From: Anaspis maculata
Lineage: Eukaryota; Arthropoda; Insecta; Coleoptera; Scraptiidae
DNA: 64,000 nt
NCBI GenBank assembly: GCA_949128115.1
Contig: OX421964.1
Location: 31,054,177-31,118,176, forward strand
Direction: 5' to 3'
Part shown: positions 1 through 9,843 of the stretch, piece after piece
Layout of the letters: each line of letters opens with the position of its first letter
Position numbering within the stretch: the stretch's first letter is position 1
Program-made: the position numbers and the translations under genes
The notes under the pieces: generated by a model
The model's database searches: none
The model's input: the letters and a program-made list of their open reading frames with translations, nothing else
Told to the model about the DNA's origin: nothing

Positions 1-309
1 CTGAAGTAAGCTTAGATACTGGGGCTACGTTGTGAATGAACACGCACTTCCGGTGGATCAAAATAAAGCTCTTGTAGTTTCCAAAAGAGAGGTTAGGAGT
101 GTCGTCGAAACAGCGGCTTGGTACCGGCGTTCTTCCCTTATTTCTTCACTATCATTGCTCCGATAACGCAGCTTCTGAGAAGGAGTGACAAGGTCAAGTG
201 GACTGACGACTGCAATACTGCTTCTCGGACTTTACTCATTTTGAAAGACTGTTTGTTTCTTCAGACTGATGCGTCGGGTATTGGGGTGGCAGGATACCAT
301 ATTTACATA
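1..309 (+). pseudogene. Ty3/Gypsy pol fragment, end of RT to start of RNase H (decayed)
   Basis: Translating in shifting frames gives the stretch that joins reverse transcriptase to RNase H in Ty3/Gypsy polyproteins: a GYVVNEH-like block, REVRS followed by WYRR, then an APITQLLR block, WTDDCN, and QTDASGIG, which holds the first catalytic Asp of RNase H. The first part (to about 115) and the second (118-300) lie in different frames, so at least one frameshift is present. The conserved order matches the intact element at 44111-47428, but the sequence is clearly a different, older lineage. The fragment runs off the left window edge. It is interrupted right after the DASGIG motif by the TIR element at 312-1434 and resumes at 1437. 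Non-functional. Confident as to family, not to clade. Confidence 0.85.
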
Positions 310-417
310 TACTATGTTCACTTGTACCGTGATTCTAGTCGGCTGTGAGATTTTGTCTTTAAGTTTCCAAATGTGAAATATAGAAAATCCCCAAAACTTT
401 GCAGTTGGCTGCTCTGG

Positions 418-430
418 CCGGACCAGTTTT
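418..430. repeat. Target-site duplication of SINE, left copy
   Basis: CCGGACCAGTTTT, repeated exactly at 638-650. The 13-bp direct repeat brackets the SINE. The sister element at 6570-7082 has one related copy (CGGACCACTTTT), as expected for an unoccupied site. Confidence 0.85.
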
Positions 431-637
431 TTTTGTTGTTGAATGTTTTACGACGCATCAACTACGAGGTTATTAGCGTCGACGGGACATTCAGTGAGTT
501 TTTGGTTATGCATAGTAAGGTCGGAACAATTTTTGGACAACACAAAATATCCATGGACGAGGCGGGATTCGAACCCGCGCGGTGTGTCACGACTGGCTTG
601 GCGTGCCAACACCCAGACCACTCGGCCACCGCCGCTC
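431..637 (-). mobile_element. tRNA-derived SINE (class II tRNA head)
   Basis: On the minus strand this begins with a tRNA-like head. It has a perfect pol III A box (TGGCCGAGTGG, plus 618-628) and a perfect B box (GGTTCGAATCC, plus 565-575) in a paired T arm. A long variable region between them suggests a tRNA-Ser or tRNA-Leu ancestor. The acceptor stem no longer pairs and position 33 is not T, so this is not a working tRNA gene. An unrelated body of about 110 bp follows and ends in an A-rich tail next to the duplication at 418-430. The 13-bp direct repeat 418-430/638-650 marks LINE-mediated insertion. Confidence 0.88.
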
Positions 638-679
638 CCGGACCAGTTTTGAAACACATTTTTTGCGTATTTCCTTTGC

Positions 680-1262
680 AGATAGCCGGAACATTTTTGC
701 GGGACGTGATGTCTGACGATTTTTTCCATTTTATTGGAAAATGTAACAATTTTTCGACCTGTTTCTAATTTTCGCCAATGAACAAATAAATCAAAAGAAT
801 CTTGACATTTGACAGTTGTGAAAAATATTCCTAATCTCTCGAAGCCGGTTCAACTTTCGATGCTTCAAATTGAAGAGTATACAATGCCCTTCATCCAAAA
901 AAGGGGCCCTATGCAATCATCAACCCTTTCGCCTCTTCCAGTCAAAAATACAAGCCAAGCCCTGAAGAATTATAGGCGATACAAGGATCACCGTGCAGTC
1001 TGTCATTGGCAAAAAAATTTACGTGTAAAAAGTAAATTGAACCAAATTTCAAAAAACCCAGCCGCTCAAAGTTGCGTAGTGGACCGAAATTGATGTTGGT
1101 AACCTGCAATTTGCAATTTGCTTTCGTTTTGGAGCTTTCCGGGACGAGTTTTTGTCGACCCTGAATGGGCCGCCGTCAAGATGACTTAGATTTGCGGCCG
1201 CCTCGTGCTCTTTTGGTGTCTACATGACGGTAACACAGCTCTGCGTCCCCCTAGTCGCACTT
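680..1262. other. Unclassified insert within TIR element copy 1
   Basis: This stretch is absent from the sister copy at 6570-7082, where the flanking sequences are joined. It is either an insertion here or a deletion there. I see no coding motif, no clear terminal repeat and no target duplication. Confidence 0.4.
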
Positions 1263-1436
1263 CCACATATGACCAGGTCAGTTTTCCAAGATTTTAATAT
1301 CAATTTGATAAGAAATATAACTCCACTTCCAGAGAAGTCAGTTTCACACCAGGTGAAAAAGCGGCAAGTCTACAATGCTATAAAGTAGAAAATTTGCCCA
1401 GCCAACTAGAGTCACAGTACGAGTGAACCTACTATA

Positions 1437-1790
1437 GCAGCATGACAACGGTGAGCATGTAATTGTTTCCTATCAAGATCTTCGACTGCCACCGAGCACA
1501 AATAGTCAAATACTCCGCAACCGAGAGTGAATGCTTGGCGGTGGTATGGGCAGTGGACAAACTACGACCGTTTTTAGAGGGCTAAAAGTTCACCGTGATA
1601 ACGGATCACCATTCGTTGGTTTGGCTTGACAACTTAAAAATCCTTTGGAACGTTTCGGAAGATGGGTTTTGCAATTGCGATCCATCGCAAGGGAAAGGCA
1701 CTTTTGATCCCCGATACGTTGTCTCGGTCGGTCGCTGAGTTGTAGGAATGCAGGAGGTGGTTATGGAGTTTATCCGTGACGAGGTGGCTG
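1437..1790 (+). pseudogene. Ty3/Gypsy RNase H fragment (continuation of 1-309)
   Basis: The translation continues the RNase H domain begun before the TIR insertion. It shows a KYSATESECLAVVWAVDKLR block with the catalytic Glu, then FTVITDHHSLVWL with the catalytic Asp region, then LKNPLERFGRWVLQL. One in-frame stop replaces a residue just before KFTV, and the frame is lost after about 1690. The join across 309/1437 restores the normal domain order, which supports insertion of the 312-1434 element into a pre-existing Gypsy relic. Non-functional. Confidence 0.85.
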
Positions 1791-1976
1791 AGGTGTCTTC
1801 TGATACGCGGTACAGGTACAGGTACAGGTGCCGGAAAGGGCAGAGTCCCACTCTTTGGCTCCCCATTTCTCCAAAAATAAAAGCTCTAAAATTTCTTCAA
1901 CATTTTTCGGATACATCTTCTGGGACACCTGTACATGATATGAAACAAAATTGGAATCATAAAATATACCTCTGTA

Positions 1977-2343
1977 TACAAGGTGTTTCACTTTTTTAGC
2001 CAATATTTCAAGAGATGGTACAGCATCAAAAAATTTGTAGACTTTTTCGAAAAAAAAAAACATCAGAAACGCATTATAACAGAGATGGGGTATTTCAAAG
2101 TTGAGTTTTGAAAATGGTTTTTTTGTTATAACTCCAAATTTAATTACTAGATTTCGACCAACTTTGGTACACAAAGTAAGTTGATGCTTGTTCACAAACT
2201 GGTTATATTGATTTTTGTCACATTTGTGTGATTTTTTTATTTTTCAATAATTTGATTTTTTTTATATTTTTTTTGTAGAAAGCACTTTTTTTCAAAGTTC
2301 TATCATCTCCTTAAATATTGACAAAAAAGTGAAACACCCTGTG
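1977..2343. mobile_element. MITE, TA-flanked, ACAGGGTGTTTCAC-type ends
   Basis: The left end TACAAGGTGTTTCACTTTTT and the right end, read in reverse as CACAGGGTGTTTCACTTTTT, are inverted repeats. Similarity continues through AATATTT and GAGATG for about 45 bp. TA lies on both sides (1975-1976, 2344-2345). The interior is AT-rich and non-coding. ACAGGGTGT ends recur elsewhere in the window (14427, 18198, 41229), so this is one of several Tc1/mariner-type non-autonomous families here. Confidence 0.8.
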
Positions 2344-2577
2344 TAGGTCAACAAACGAGCATGAATGATATAAATAGAGTATAAATAACTAACTATAGTA
2401 ATTCCAATCCTCTATAGTTGAACTTATATACTTATTATTAGAAACCGAATTCTATTATTATTATATATTTATTGCATTTAAAGAATTTTACACTCTTGCT
2501 GCAAAATTACATGATGAAACATAAAATATAATACAAATATAATTCTAGAACGAAACCAAAAATATATACATATACAT

Positions 2578-2820
2578 TTATTCACACAGTGCAAATGATC
2601 TAAGCTTAAGCATTCCAATGACAAATTTGTAAATTTGTTTAGCGAATTGTGGCGTGGGGTTATCAAGATAAGGGATCATGTCATGGAGGTTCGATATGCC
2701 TTGAAATTGACATCTTATGCCTTTGTAAAGAGGGCAGAAGAAGCAGAGGTGTTCGAAAGTTTCCATTTCATGAAGGTTACATAAAGAACATAACTGTGTT
2801 GTGTCTATGACATACAGTGA
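2578..2820 (-). pseudogene. LINE ORF2 C-terminal fragment (CCHC region)
   Basis: The minus-strand frame gives CSLCN, then FEHLCFFCPLYKGIR, and ends LRSFALCE. This aligns with the end of the LINE protein at 27250-27488 (CSICN, LNHFLFKCPLYSNIR, LRIRAFCRNE). The C-X2-C, H-X4-C spacing is the zinc-knuckle-like motif seen at the C-terminus of several LINE ORF2 proteins. No RT domain remains because the insertion is 5'-truncated. Its nearest relative in the window has the same tail type (CAATAAA followed by short repeats). Non-functional fragment. Confidence 0.82.
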
Positions 2821-2879
2821 TCATTGGGAGGTACGAAGTTTCCGGGGGAAAAAACCCAAGTCAAGGCACCTGATAAAGG

Positions 2880-3046
2880 TATAGACAATACAAATAGAGA
2901 AGACCATATGTTATCACCACCGTCGTCACGGATATTGGGGCATCAAAAATCAGCCAACCTTTTTCTGAATGATAGACTCGCCTGGTTCCTACGCAACCGT
3001 ACAAATCCGTGATGACATATGGTCTCTTCTATTTGTATTGTCTATA
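2880..3046. mobile_element. Small hairpin MITE
   Basis: TATAGACAATACAAATAGAG on the left has a near-perfect inverted partner ending at 3046. The match extends through GACCATATG and the CATCACGGAT block, giving arms of about 50 bp around a loop of about 65 bp. Confidence 0.65.
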
Positions 3047-4005
3047 AATCAATGATTAGAGACCGAATTCTAGGCAAAATGCCTTCTTGTTTCTGCTTTA
3101 GGCATGTGCATGAGACCTTGAAATAATTATTAGTGTTGAAAAAACATTGCTTTTGACACCCCTCTGTTTTTGCCTTAAGCCTAAAACTGGCAAAATCGGA
3201 TTTACTGTCCTAAAAAGACTTTTTTAACGGCCTAAAATAGGCTTTATCGATTTTTTGGTGGAAATGATCCACAATGTACGAAAAAATATCCATTTTCTGA
3301 TTTGTTTCATTCAAACTATGAGAGTAAATTATTGTCAACCTCTTTGTTTGAAGTCTAATTTGCCTAAAGTTATCAAAACTCGGATTTAGTGTCCTAAAAG
3401 TACTTTTTTAACAGCCTACGATAGGTTTTTTCCGAGGTTTTTTTTATGTTACGGTTGGAATGATTCACATTGTTTTATTTGTTCTGTACTGTATGTCACT
3501 TTCAATTCATTTCAACACCAACTGGTAATTTATGTAACAAGTACGCAAAATCAATCCTTAGCGGATAAATCTGCGTTATCCCTAAAAGCGAATGAGCCGC
3601 CAAAGCATTTTGCATACTTATTGCGTACATCATTTTTTAGCATGAGCTTTCCAAACACCAATTTGTGTCATCTATATCGGCCATAGTGAAGTTGCCTATT
3701 CCGTAATGTAACTACAACAACTAAACTGCTAAATCAACATTGCAATAATACCTTGAGAGAATCTTTCAGATACAGTTCGCAGAAATTCGTGTTTTGTGGA
3801 CTCAAAACAGTCGGCAAAATGACTATTCCAGGGAGATAATACTAAAAAATCAATCATTTGTTTCATTACAAACGGAAAATGTTTTCGGCCTATTTTGCCT
3901 ATTTTAGTCATTACGGCCTAACGCGCCCTAAAATAAAACTTTTATTGCCTAAACATATGTCCTAGTTTCGACTTTTCAACGGCCTAAAATCCGGTCTATA
4001 TAATT

Positions 4006-5810
4006 ATTATATATCATCTGAATTGGCAGTACCTACCCCTACCTATTAGGTATAGAAGAAAAACAAGAATAAATATGTCTGCGCAAAACTGTTTGCCCTG
4101 CGTCTGTGAACTACCTATCATAAGTACAAATTTGTTTTAGTTGAGAACGGCATCGGCAGCAGAGAGATCCCATCGTTCGTTGCATTAGAGCTGAATTATC
4201 ATACAATACCGTGAGATCCAAAAGATAGTGTCCCAGACTCACAGACGACTTTATAAATACAAAATTTCCAGGAAACCTATTCGATGTTTATGGTAGAACA
4301 ATGGGATTTATGTTAAGTAAAAGTTTGGGGGTCGAAAAAAATTGCCGGGGCGCGTGCCTAGAGCCGAGGTAGTAAAATCACAAAAACCATGATCTGATTT
4401 TGATGATCGCAGATATGAATGCTGTGTAGCCGGAATGAAAACCCGCAGACTCTACGAAACATATTCGTTACAGTGCGGGTTAAGGTCGGTGGGCAGAAAC
4501 ACAAGGGCCCCTTTTTCCGCACACCATAAATTATATCAGAGCTGGGTGGTGATTCAGACCCGGCGTAAAAGATTCACATGGAATGACCCGAGGGTGCGGT
4601 TGGCTAACTCATTAACGGCCTAGGTCATGGGTCAGGTTCGGTTGTCATCACTTAGTTTAGTTGAGGGCGTTTCACATTTAACACCTGGACTGCAGTGCAC
4701 TAAGCACTTCTTTGCCCTCTGAGTCGTCTCTTCTCGGCATCACAACCGCACCTAATTCATAATTCTTCGTGGTGATGGGTTTAGAACGAGGTTTGGAATT
4801 TCATTGCGAAATTCCTGCTCCCGACGATGCTAGTGAAGTGAGCGACGGAATTTCTCGAAGTACTGATTGGTTAATCGCAAAAATGCAATACTCATGCATT
4901 CTTCGCTGACAGCTGTCGTACTTTATTGCCCATTCAATAAATAAAACACAAATGAGACAAATAAAAATCATTCTACACAATTTCCGCACGATGCCGATGG
5001 TGGCAAAATTGTTTTTGCAAATCATCTTTTAGAAATCAAGTTCACAATCATTACCTACACACGTTGCGTAAGTGAACCGACAAAGCTCAAGAATAGATCA
5101 ACATTTTTAGGACATTTTTTTTCAAATGTGACATTGTTTCGGTTTCCCAGCCGTGATTTTTTCAAAACAAAACGCACATTTCCCTTTGATAAAAATGCGG
5201 TGCAAAGTTCGACCTATGATAAGTCCCACGAAATTTACATTTTAGGTGCCGAAATGCTGCGAGTCATATACCTGGAGAATAGATTGAAATAATTTCTGGG
5301 GAAAATATTTGAAATCGGGTCAATCCGAAGTCAAATTTCCATAGCTTTTCATTTCTTTTAAAACCAGGTCCATCTGAATAAGAAAAGTATCGTCCATGCT
5401 CAAAATCGTCCACACAAATTTCTCAACATTATTAATTAGAAAACTATGAATCTGTGAATTTTCTTACATCGGACGGAAACTCAGACATTCAATTTTCGAT
5501 AACTTTTTAAGAATATAATTATTTTTACTCAATTCCATCTGACGACAAAATTCAAATTATGAATAGAGTGCCGCTCTAAATAAGTGTCGCCCTTAAAAAT
5601 TACCTGAACTTGAATAAAATTGGTTTTGTCCCTCCAAAATTTTCTCGACGAGTGGCAAAAAACGAATGGAAATTTTTGTACGAGACATCCCTTCGGGTGG
5701 AAAGTTGGAATTTGGGAGAAATATTCAAACAAATTGAAAGCATATCTTCCATATTAATCCCTTCGGAGGAGAGAAATCGACGGAAGATCTTCAAGAACCT
5801 CTCGTTTCAA
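4006..5810. other. No recognisable feature
   Basis: I see only short open frames without family motifs, no terminal repeats and no RNA gene. The 62-residue frame at 4435-4623 is not recognised. Confidence 0.4.
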
Positions 5811-5825
5811 AGGAAAACTAATGGA
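5811..5825. repeat. Target-site duplication of second SINE, left copy
   Basis: AGGAAAACTAATGGA, repeated exactly at 6050-6064. Confidence 0.9.
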
Positions 5826-6049
5826 ATGAATGAATTGAATGAATAATGAATTGTTTTCCTCCTCTTCAACCCTCTTTGGGTTATAGGAGTTTTGTAACAT
5901 TTTATTAGCTCGGTTTATTAATACATTTATACATTTCGATGTCACAGTAAATTTTTGCTCAGAAAATGTGTTGCCGCCGGCCGGATTTGATCCTGGGACC
6001 TCCTGGTTGGTGTTGTGCTGCGTCAAGCTTCTGAGCTACCGGCCGACTC
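5826..6049 (-). mobile_element. tRNA-derived SINE, second family
   Basis: An exact 15-bp direct repeat flanks a minus-strand unit. It begins GAGTCGGCCGGTAGCTCAG with a perfect A box (TAGCTCAGAAG, plus 6028-6038). The B box has two mismatches (GGATCAAATCC, plus 5983-5993). The body of about 130 bp is unrelated to the SINE at 431-637. The tail is a run of ATTCATTC-type repeats next to the low-coordinate duplication. The head and tail order and the duplication show retroposition. Full length is 224 bp. Confidence 0.9.
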
Positions 6050-6173
6050 AGGAAAACTAATGGAGATTTGTTCATGTTAAATATGCGATTTTTCCAGGGA
6101 GGACAACTCAAAATCAATTGAGATGATTTCAAAAAAATTTCATCAAAGAATTAATTCAATATTTTCTCCAACT

Positions 6174-6304
6174 ATGACTCGAAGCATTCGAAGCATGGTC
6201 ATGCACAAAAGATCTTATAGGTCGCAGTGCAGGAAGGATCCGACAAGACCAAACGACCACCTCTAATCTACAAATCTCTACAATGACTCGAAGCATTCGA
6301 AGCA
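6174..6304. repeat. 22-bp direct repeat flanking an 87-bp segment
   Basis: ATGACTCGAAGCATTCGAAG plus CA occurs exactly at 6174-6195 and again at 6283-6304. The intervening 87 bp has no matching inverted ends. A 22-bp exact duplication could be the target site of a very short retroposed fragment, or a simple segmental duplication. Confidence 0.6.
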
Positions 6305-6569
6305 AGTCTGCATCTGAAATAATTATTTCGTGGGGTTTATTGCAGTACGAGTTTGCATTGCATTTTTTGAATTCAGGGAATGTGCAAGCTTTATTTTTTT
6401 TAAATCACCGCCGAAAAACCAGGACTTGAATCTAATTTCAATATCAGTTGGATTTTTTTTGAAAAAGTCTATCCCAGAGCAGGACAGAACGTTTAGGTAA
6501 GTAAAGTTCTGCATTATATTAAACGCGGGTAATCTTGGTTGAAACTCGGTTGAGTGGCCGTCTCGGGTA

Positions 6570-7082
6570 CAGTGTGTTCACTTCTACCGGGATTTTAGTC
6601 GGCTGTGAAATTTTGCTTTTAAGTTTCCAAATCTGAAATACAGAAAATCCTCAAAACTTTGCGGTTGGCTGCTCTGGCTTCATTCGGCACAATAATTCAC
6701 GAAGAGACACGAAGTCGTTCGGACCACTTTTGGAGCACATTTTTCACAGATCAAGGTCAATTTTCCAGGATTTTAAGATCAATTTTATGAGAAATATCGT
6801 CCCCTGCCAAGCAAAGCAACGTAAGCGCCATTTTGGCGCATTGCATAACATGAAACATGCAAAATTAATACTCTTTCATGGACAATTTGCAATCAACACG
6901 ATTTTTTGTCTCTCCTTTAGAGTTGCTAAAATGTCGGTTACGTTGCTTTGCCTGGCAAGGGTTGATATAGCTTTACTTCCAGAGAAGCCAGTTTTACACC
7001 AGGTAAAAAGAGGGCAAGCCTACAATGTTAAAGTAGAAAATCTGCCCAGCCAACTAGAGTCACAGTAGAAGTGAACATACTA
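6570..7082. mobile_element. TA-flanked TIR DNA element, copy 2
   Basis: The left end CAGTGTGTTCACTTCTACCG is an inverted match to the right end (AAGTAGAAGTG, read in reverse, then ...CACTA). TA lies at 6568-6569 and 7083-7084. The related palindrome at 15380-15390 has CTCAGGTGGCAACGG, where this locus has CTCGGG-TA-[element]-TA-GCAACGG. That unoccupied paralogous site fixes the ends and the 2-bp duplication. It is the sister copy of 312-1434. It contains a further MITE at 6802-6961. Confidence 0.88.
6802..6961. mobile_element. 160-bp MITE nested in TIR element copy 2
   Basis: The left end CCCTGCCAAGCAAAGCAACG and the right end (reverse: CCCTTGCCAGGCAAAGCAACG) form inverted repeats of about 23 bp with one indel. 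The segment is missing from the sister element between its ATATAACT and CACTTCCAG blocks near 1318-1327, which supports a discrete insertion. Confidence 0.8.
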
Positions 7083-7560
7083 TAGCAACGGCCAAGAAAA
7101 AATTCAAAAATTCGTAGAGCCTGACTGTGAAACGGGTAAAGCTGCAACTGCACACCTAATTTGATCCTTTTCTTGCGTGTTGCTCCCTACCGAATTTGGT
7201 TCTGATCCACTGGATATATTAATAATTAAATGGCAAAGTTTCGAACTTTGACATTTTTACTATTTGAGATGGAGAAATACTTCTATTCTTTTGGAATACT
7301 TTCTCCTACTGTTTTCGAATGACATAATATATCAAGTCAAGTTCCCTGAGATATAACTTTTTTAATTTTTTTGATGGTGACATTTCCGTTTGACAGATGA
7401 CAGCCAAAAGCTAATAGACACATTCGACACCAAAACCATGTCTGCATACCAAACTTCAAGTTGATCAGATCAACGTTGCGGCTATATTATCGTGGCAGAT
7501 TACAGACAAAGAGACAGACAAGCACACAAATACAAAAACAGACGTCACTCCGAAAATGGT

Positions 7561-8213
7561 CTCAATCATCTTGGGGGACCTCATAATGCATATCCACCTT
7601 CATCCCGAAAGAAAAATTTGCGCGTTCACAATACTTCCTCTCCTCCTTGGCTCCTTGGGTAGTGAGTTATGGAAGAGTAGAACGATAACTTCCGACTCAA
7701 GCAAACGATTTAGGTTTTGTTAAGATCATTTGACAGCCCAATCTTTTACCTATCCAGTATCCAGTCTGTGTTTCTGCGAGATTTGAAAGTTCCACCATCA
7801 AGTTTCTAACATGGTGTTGAATCAACTTGTGCAAAATTTCCAAAGCATTCCCTTTGATGATAGTGTTTTCTGGATTCCAACGTCACAGGCAAGAAGACAG
7901 ACCTGTCGAGGGCTGACGTCACAAATTAGAATCCCTATTTTAGCCTGAGCATTTACAGGGTGATCCCAACTTTCATCTTCGCCGATTTTTGAAACGTATA
8001 GCTTATGCTGAAGCTACAACTTTAAGTTAAGTAGAATCGAGGATGATAATTGACTAAAGACAAACATTCTAAATATATAGGGTTGCATTGACAGTAATCC
8101 AAATCTGATGGACTTCCCCCAAAATCCGGTATGGGGGGAGAACTGAAAAAATATCAACTTGCCTTAGAAAGAACCATTAATTCTCAATACTTTATAAATG
8201 GTCCTTGCATGTA
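7561..8213. other. No recognisable gene
   Basis: A TACAGGGTGATCCC motif near 7957 resembles the ends of local Tc1/mariner-type elements, but no partner end is found. Nothing else is identified. Confidence 0.35.
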
Positions 8214-8922
8214 CAGGGTTGACCAGTCAGTATGGCCACTTTTCGCGAGGCCGATAATGGTTTATGAATTGAGTTAGAGAGATGAATCAAAATATGAAAG
8301 AAAGCTCAGTTTATGCGCCATTTCTCACCGTATGATAAGTTTTTGGAATAAGAATAATTTTTTCCAATGCACACTGCAATGCAATACAAAAGCTTCCAAA
8401 ATATCTCATTTTTCAACTTATACCCTGCGATAAATTTCGCTTATTTGGGCTATTTTCGTCCGAATTCATTCCGAATAATCCGAGAATGTTTTGAAAATTT
8501 GACAGGTTCAATTTCACATGCCAAGAAGTGTACACTTGGTTCATAGACGTTTAATCTTGAGAAATGGTGACATTAATTGGGTGGGCGAGATGATCCGATC
8601 TCACGCCGCCAGGTTCCTTCTATGGGGTTTCTTGAAAGCCCAAGTCTATGCTAACAAAGCCTGCACACTGGAAGACCTCAAAACCAAGATTCGAGCCAAA
8701 ATTACAGCGAATAGTGCCGACCACTTCGGAACGGAGTTTCCACTCGAGAATGCAACGATGCATTATTTCCCACGACGCGCATTGGAGCGATGTTATTTTT
8801 TCGAGTTAAATATATCACTGGAAATGGCATGGAATGAGCTTTCCTCTGCTTTTTGATCCATCTCTCTACCTCAATTCATAAGCCAGTATTGGCCTCGCGA
8901 AAAGTGGACTTAGTGTGGTCCA
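8214..8922. mobile_element. Mariner-like element remnant with ~60-bp inverted ends
   Basis: The left block CCACTTTTCGCGAGGCC...TTTATGAATTGAG...AGAGAGATG (8235-8285) is repeated inverted at 8862-8908. Outside that, the left end is TACAGGGTTGACC. The right outer end has diverged, so its boundary is uncertain. The interior carries the C-terminal part of a mariner-type transposase (8518-8856). The element is internally deleted, since intact mariners are about 1.3 kb. Confidence 0.82.
8518..8856 (+). pseudogene. Mariner-like transposase C-terminal remnant
   Basis: The 112-codon frame contains LLWGFLKAQVYANKACTLED followed by LKTKIRAKI. This matches the block after the third catalytic acidic residue of mariner-family DDD/DDE transposases, where FFLWG, LK, VYA, a TLEDLK-like segment and an IR helix are conserved. 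The residues before it (SHAARF) replace the conserved DLTPxDF, so the catalytic aspartate is lost. The helix-turn-helix and the first two catalytic residues are absent. It lies between the inverted ends of the element at 8214-8922. Not active. Confidence 0.72.
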
Positions 8923-9836
8923 AAAAAAAATTATTTTTAATTTTTGAAGAGGCCACCCTCCACTTTTGTTACACCCACCCATAGTGATTTCCTGGTAAAA
9001 TTTCAATCATCTGCCATGGCAGGAAGGGGGTGCTCATCAACCCTCTAAATTTGAATATTCCAGATTTATCCGTAGGAGTTTGTAGCATCCAGATTCAACC
9101 AAATACGAAGTAAAATATGAATAATTGTTTATTTGGTGTGCCCAAGTGGGAAATTATGTGAAAGAAAAATTGAAATGAAGCGGAATTATAATGTTCAACT
9201 AACATGGTATGATTTTGCTTTAGACTACATTGATGAAACATTTTTGATCGTCTAAATAGGCACCATTTTCCAATTGGTCTACCATATGCAACAAAACCAT
9301 CTTTTCATTCTTGTCATTGGTCAGTAGTTAGTTGTATTTCTCGAACAATTTGACATTCCTTTCAGCAGTATCCTTTACCACCCGTGAATTTATACCTAAA
9401 TCAGTCTTTGCCTTGAAGGTAGTCATGGATGTTGATCCATATTTAGAAGAAATGTCTTAGGAAGTAAACACTGATATTCAGAATCAGTAACATGTTTAAT
9501 GTTCTTCCAAAGGTGGAATATATTGAGGTTTCCGCAGTCCTTAGGATTGCAAAATTATTTTTAGACTCAGTATTTCCGTCCCAGGATAACTCATCCAGAG
9601 GTCAACTTGATGTTAATTGCCAAAGATACCAATGTTCCAGCAATGTTGATTTTGATTGAAGTTAACCGAAGATGAGAACACTGGGCATTACTGAGTGACA
9701 TTCAGCTTCAACATCAAGTCATACCGCGAAATATTTCCGCTTTTTTGGTAGGTGTCACTATCAGTTCAACGATCAATATCCAATATCAACGAAGCTCTCG
9801 TGTTTCGCAGAGATATAGACTGATAACTGAAAGAGA
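8923..9836. other. No recognisable feature
   Basis: AT-rich with stops in all frames. No repeats or motifs identified. Confidence 0.35.
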
Positions 9837-9843
9837 GTATTAT

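Larger units (their letters stand above)
312..1434. mobile_element. TA-flanked TIR DNA element, copy 1 (holds nested SINE)
   Basis: The ends are inverted copies of each other: CTATGTTCACTTGTACCGTGA on the left pairs with a right end reading GTGAACCTACTA. TA flanks both sides (310-311 and 1435-1436). A second copy lies at 6570-7082 and matches at both ends, including the CAGCCAACTAGAGTCACAGT block before the right end. No transposase is seen, so this is a non-autonomous element of Tc1/mariner type, judged by the TA target. It sits inside the Gypsy pol relic. It is longer than copy 2 because it contains the SINE at 431-637 and about 580 bp (about 680-1262) absent from copy 2. Confidence 0.75.
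2455..3054 (-). mobile_element. 5'-truncated LINE insertion with 18-bp target duplication
   Basis: Near-identical 18-bp direct repeats (ATTAGAAACCGAATTCTA at 2437-2454; one G for A at 3055-3072) bracket this block. On the minus strand its 3' end is an AT-rich tail with AATAAA and ATAATAATAA, next to the low-coordinate duplication. The coding part is at 2578-2820. The 5' portion (2880-3046) is occupied by a small hairpin MITE. It is related to the LINE at 25205-27625 by its C-terminal protein sequence. Confidence 0.8.
2437..4005. mobile_element. Probable old DNA element with TAGAGACCG-type inverted ends, split by LINE
   Basis: The left end, given by the two copies of the LINE target duplication, reads TAGARACCGAATTCTAGGC. 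The right end near 4003 read in reverse is TATAGACCGGATTTTAGGC. The inside has several GGCCTAAAATAGGC-like motifs (near 3228, 3415, 3913, 3990) but no readable transposase. No clear target duplication is found. The LINE fragment 2455-3054 is inserted into its left terminus. Confidence 0.45.
6305..7560. mobile_element. Right half of the 14483-15888 palindromic repeat family
   Basis: Similarity to 15170-15780 runs through ATATCAGTTGGATTTTTTTT, CCCAGAGCAGGA and CGGTTGAGTGGCC, then resumes after the 6570-7082 insertion at GCAACGGCCA. It continues to GACAGATGACAGCCAAAAGC and beyond. Only one arm is present, so the large hairpin is not preserved. This copy served as the host for the TIR element at 6570-7082. 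Confidence 0.7.

Noticed and set aside
431..637. tRNA gene on the minus strand near 550-640
   Set aside because: A and B boxes are perfect, but the acceptor stem does not pair, position 33 is not T, and a body, tail and 13-bp duplication show it is a SINE.
5826..6049. tRNA gene on the minus strand near 5970-6048
   Set aside because: The B box has two mismatches and the unit has a body, a repeat tail and a 15-bp duplication, so it is a SINE.
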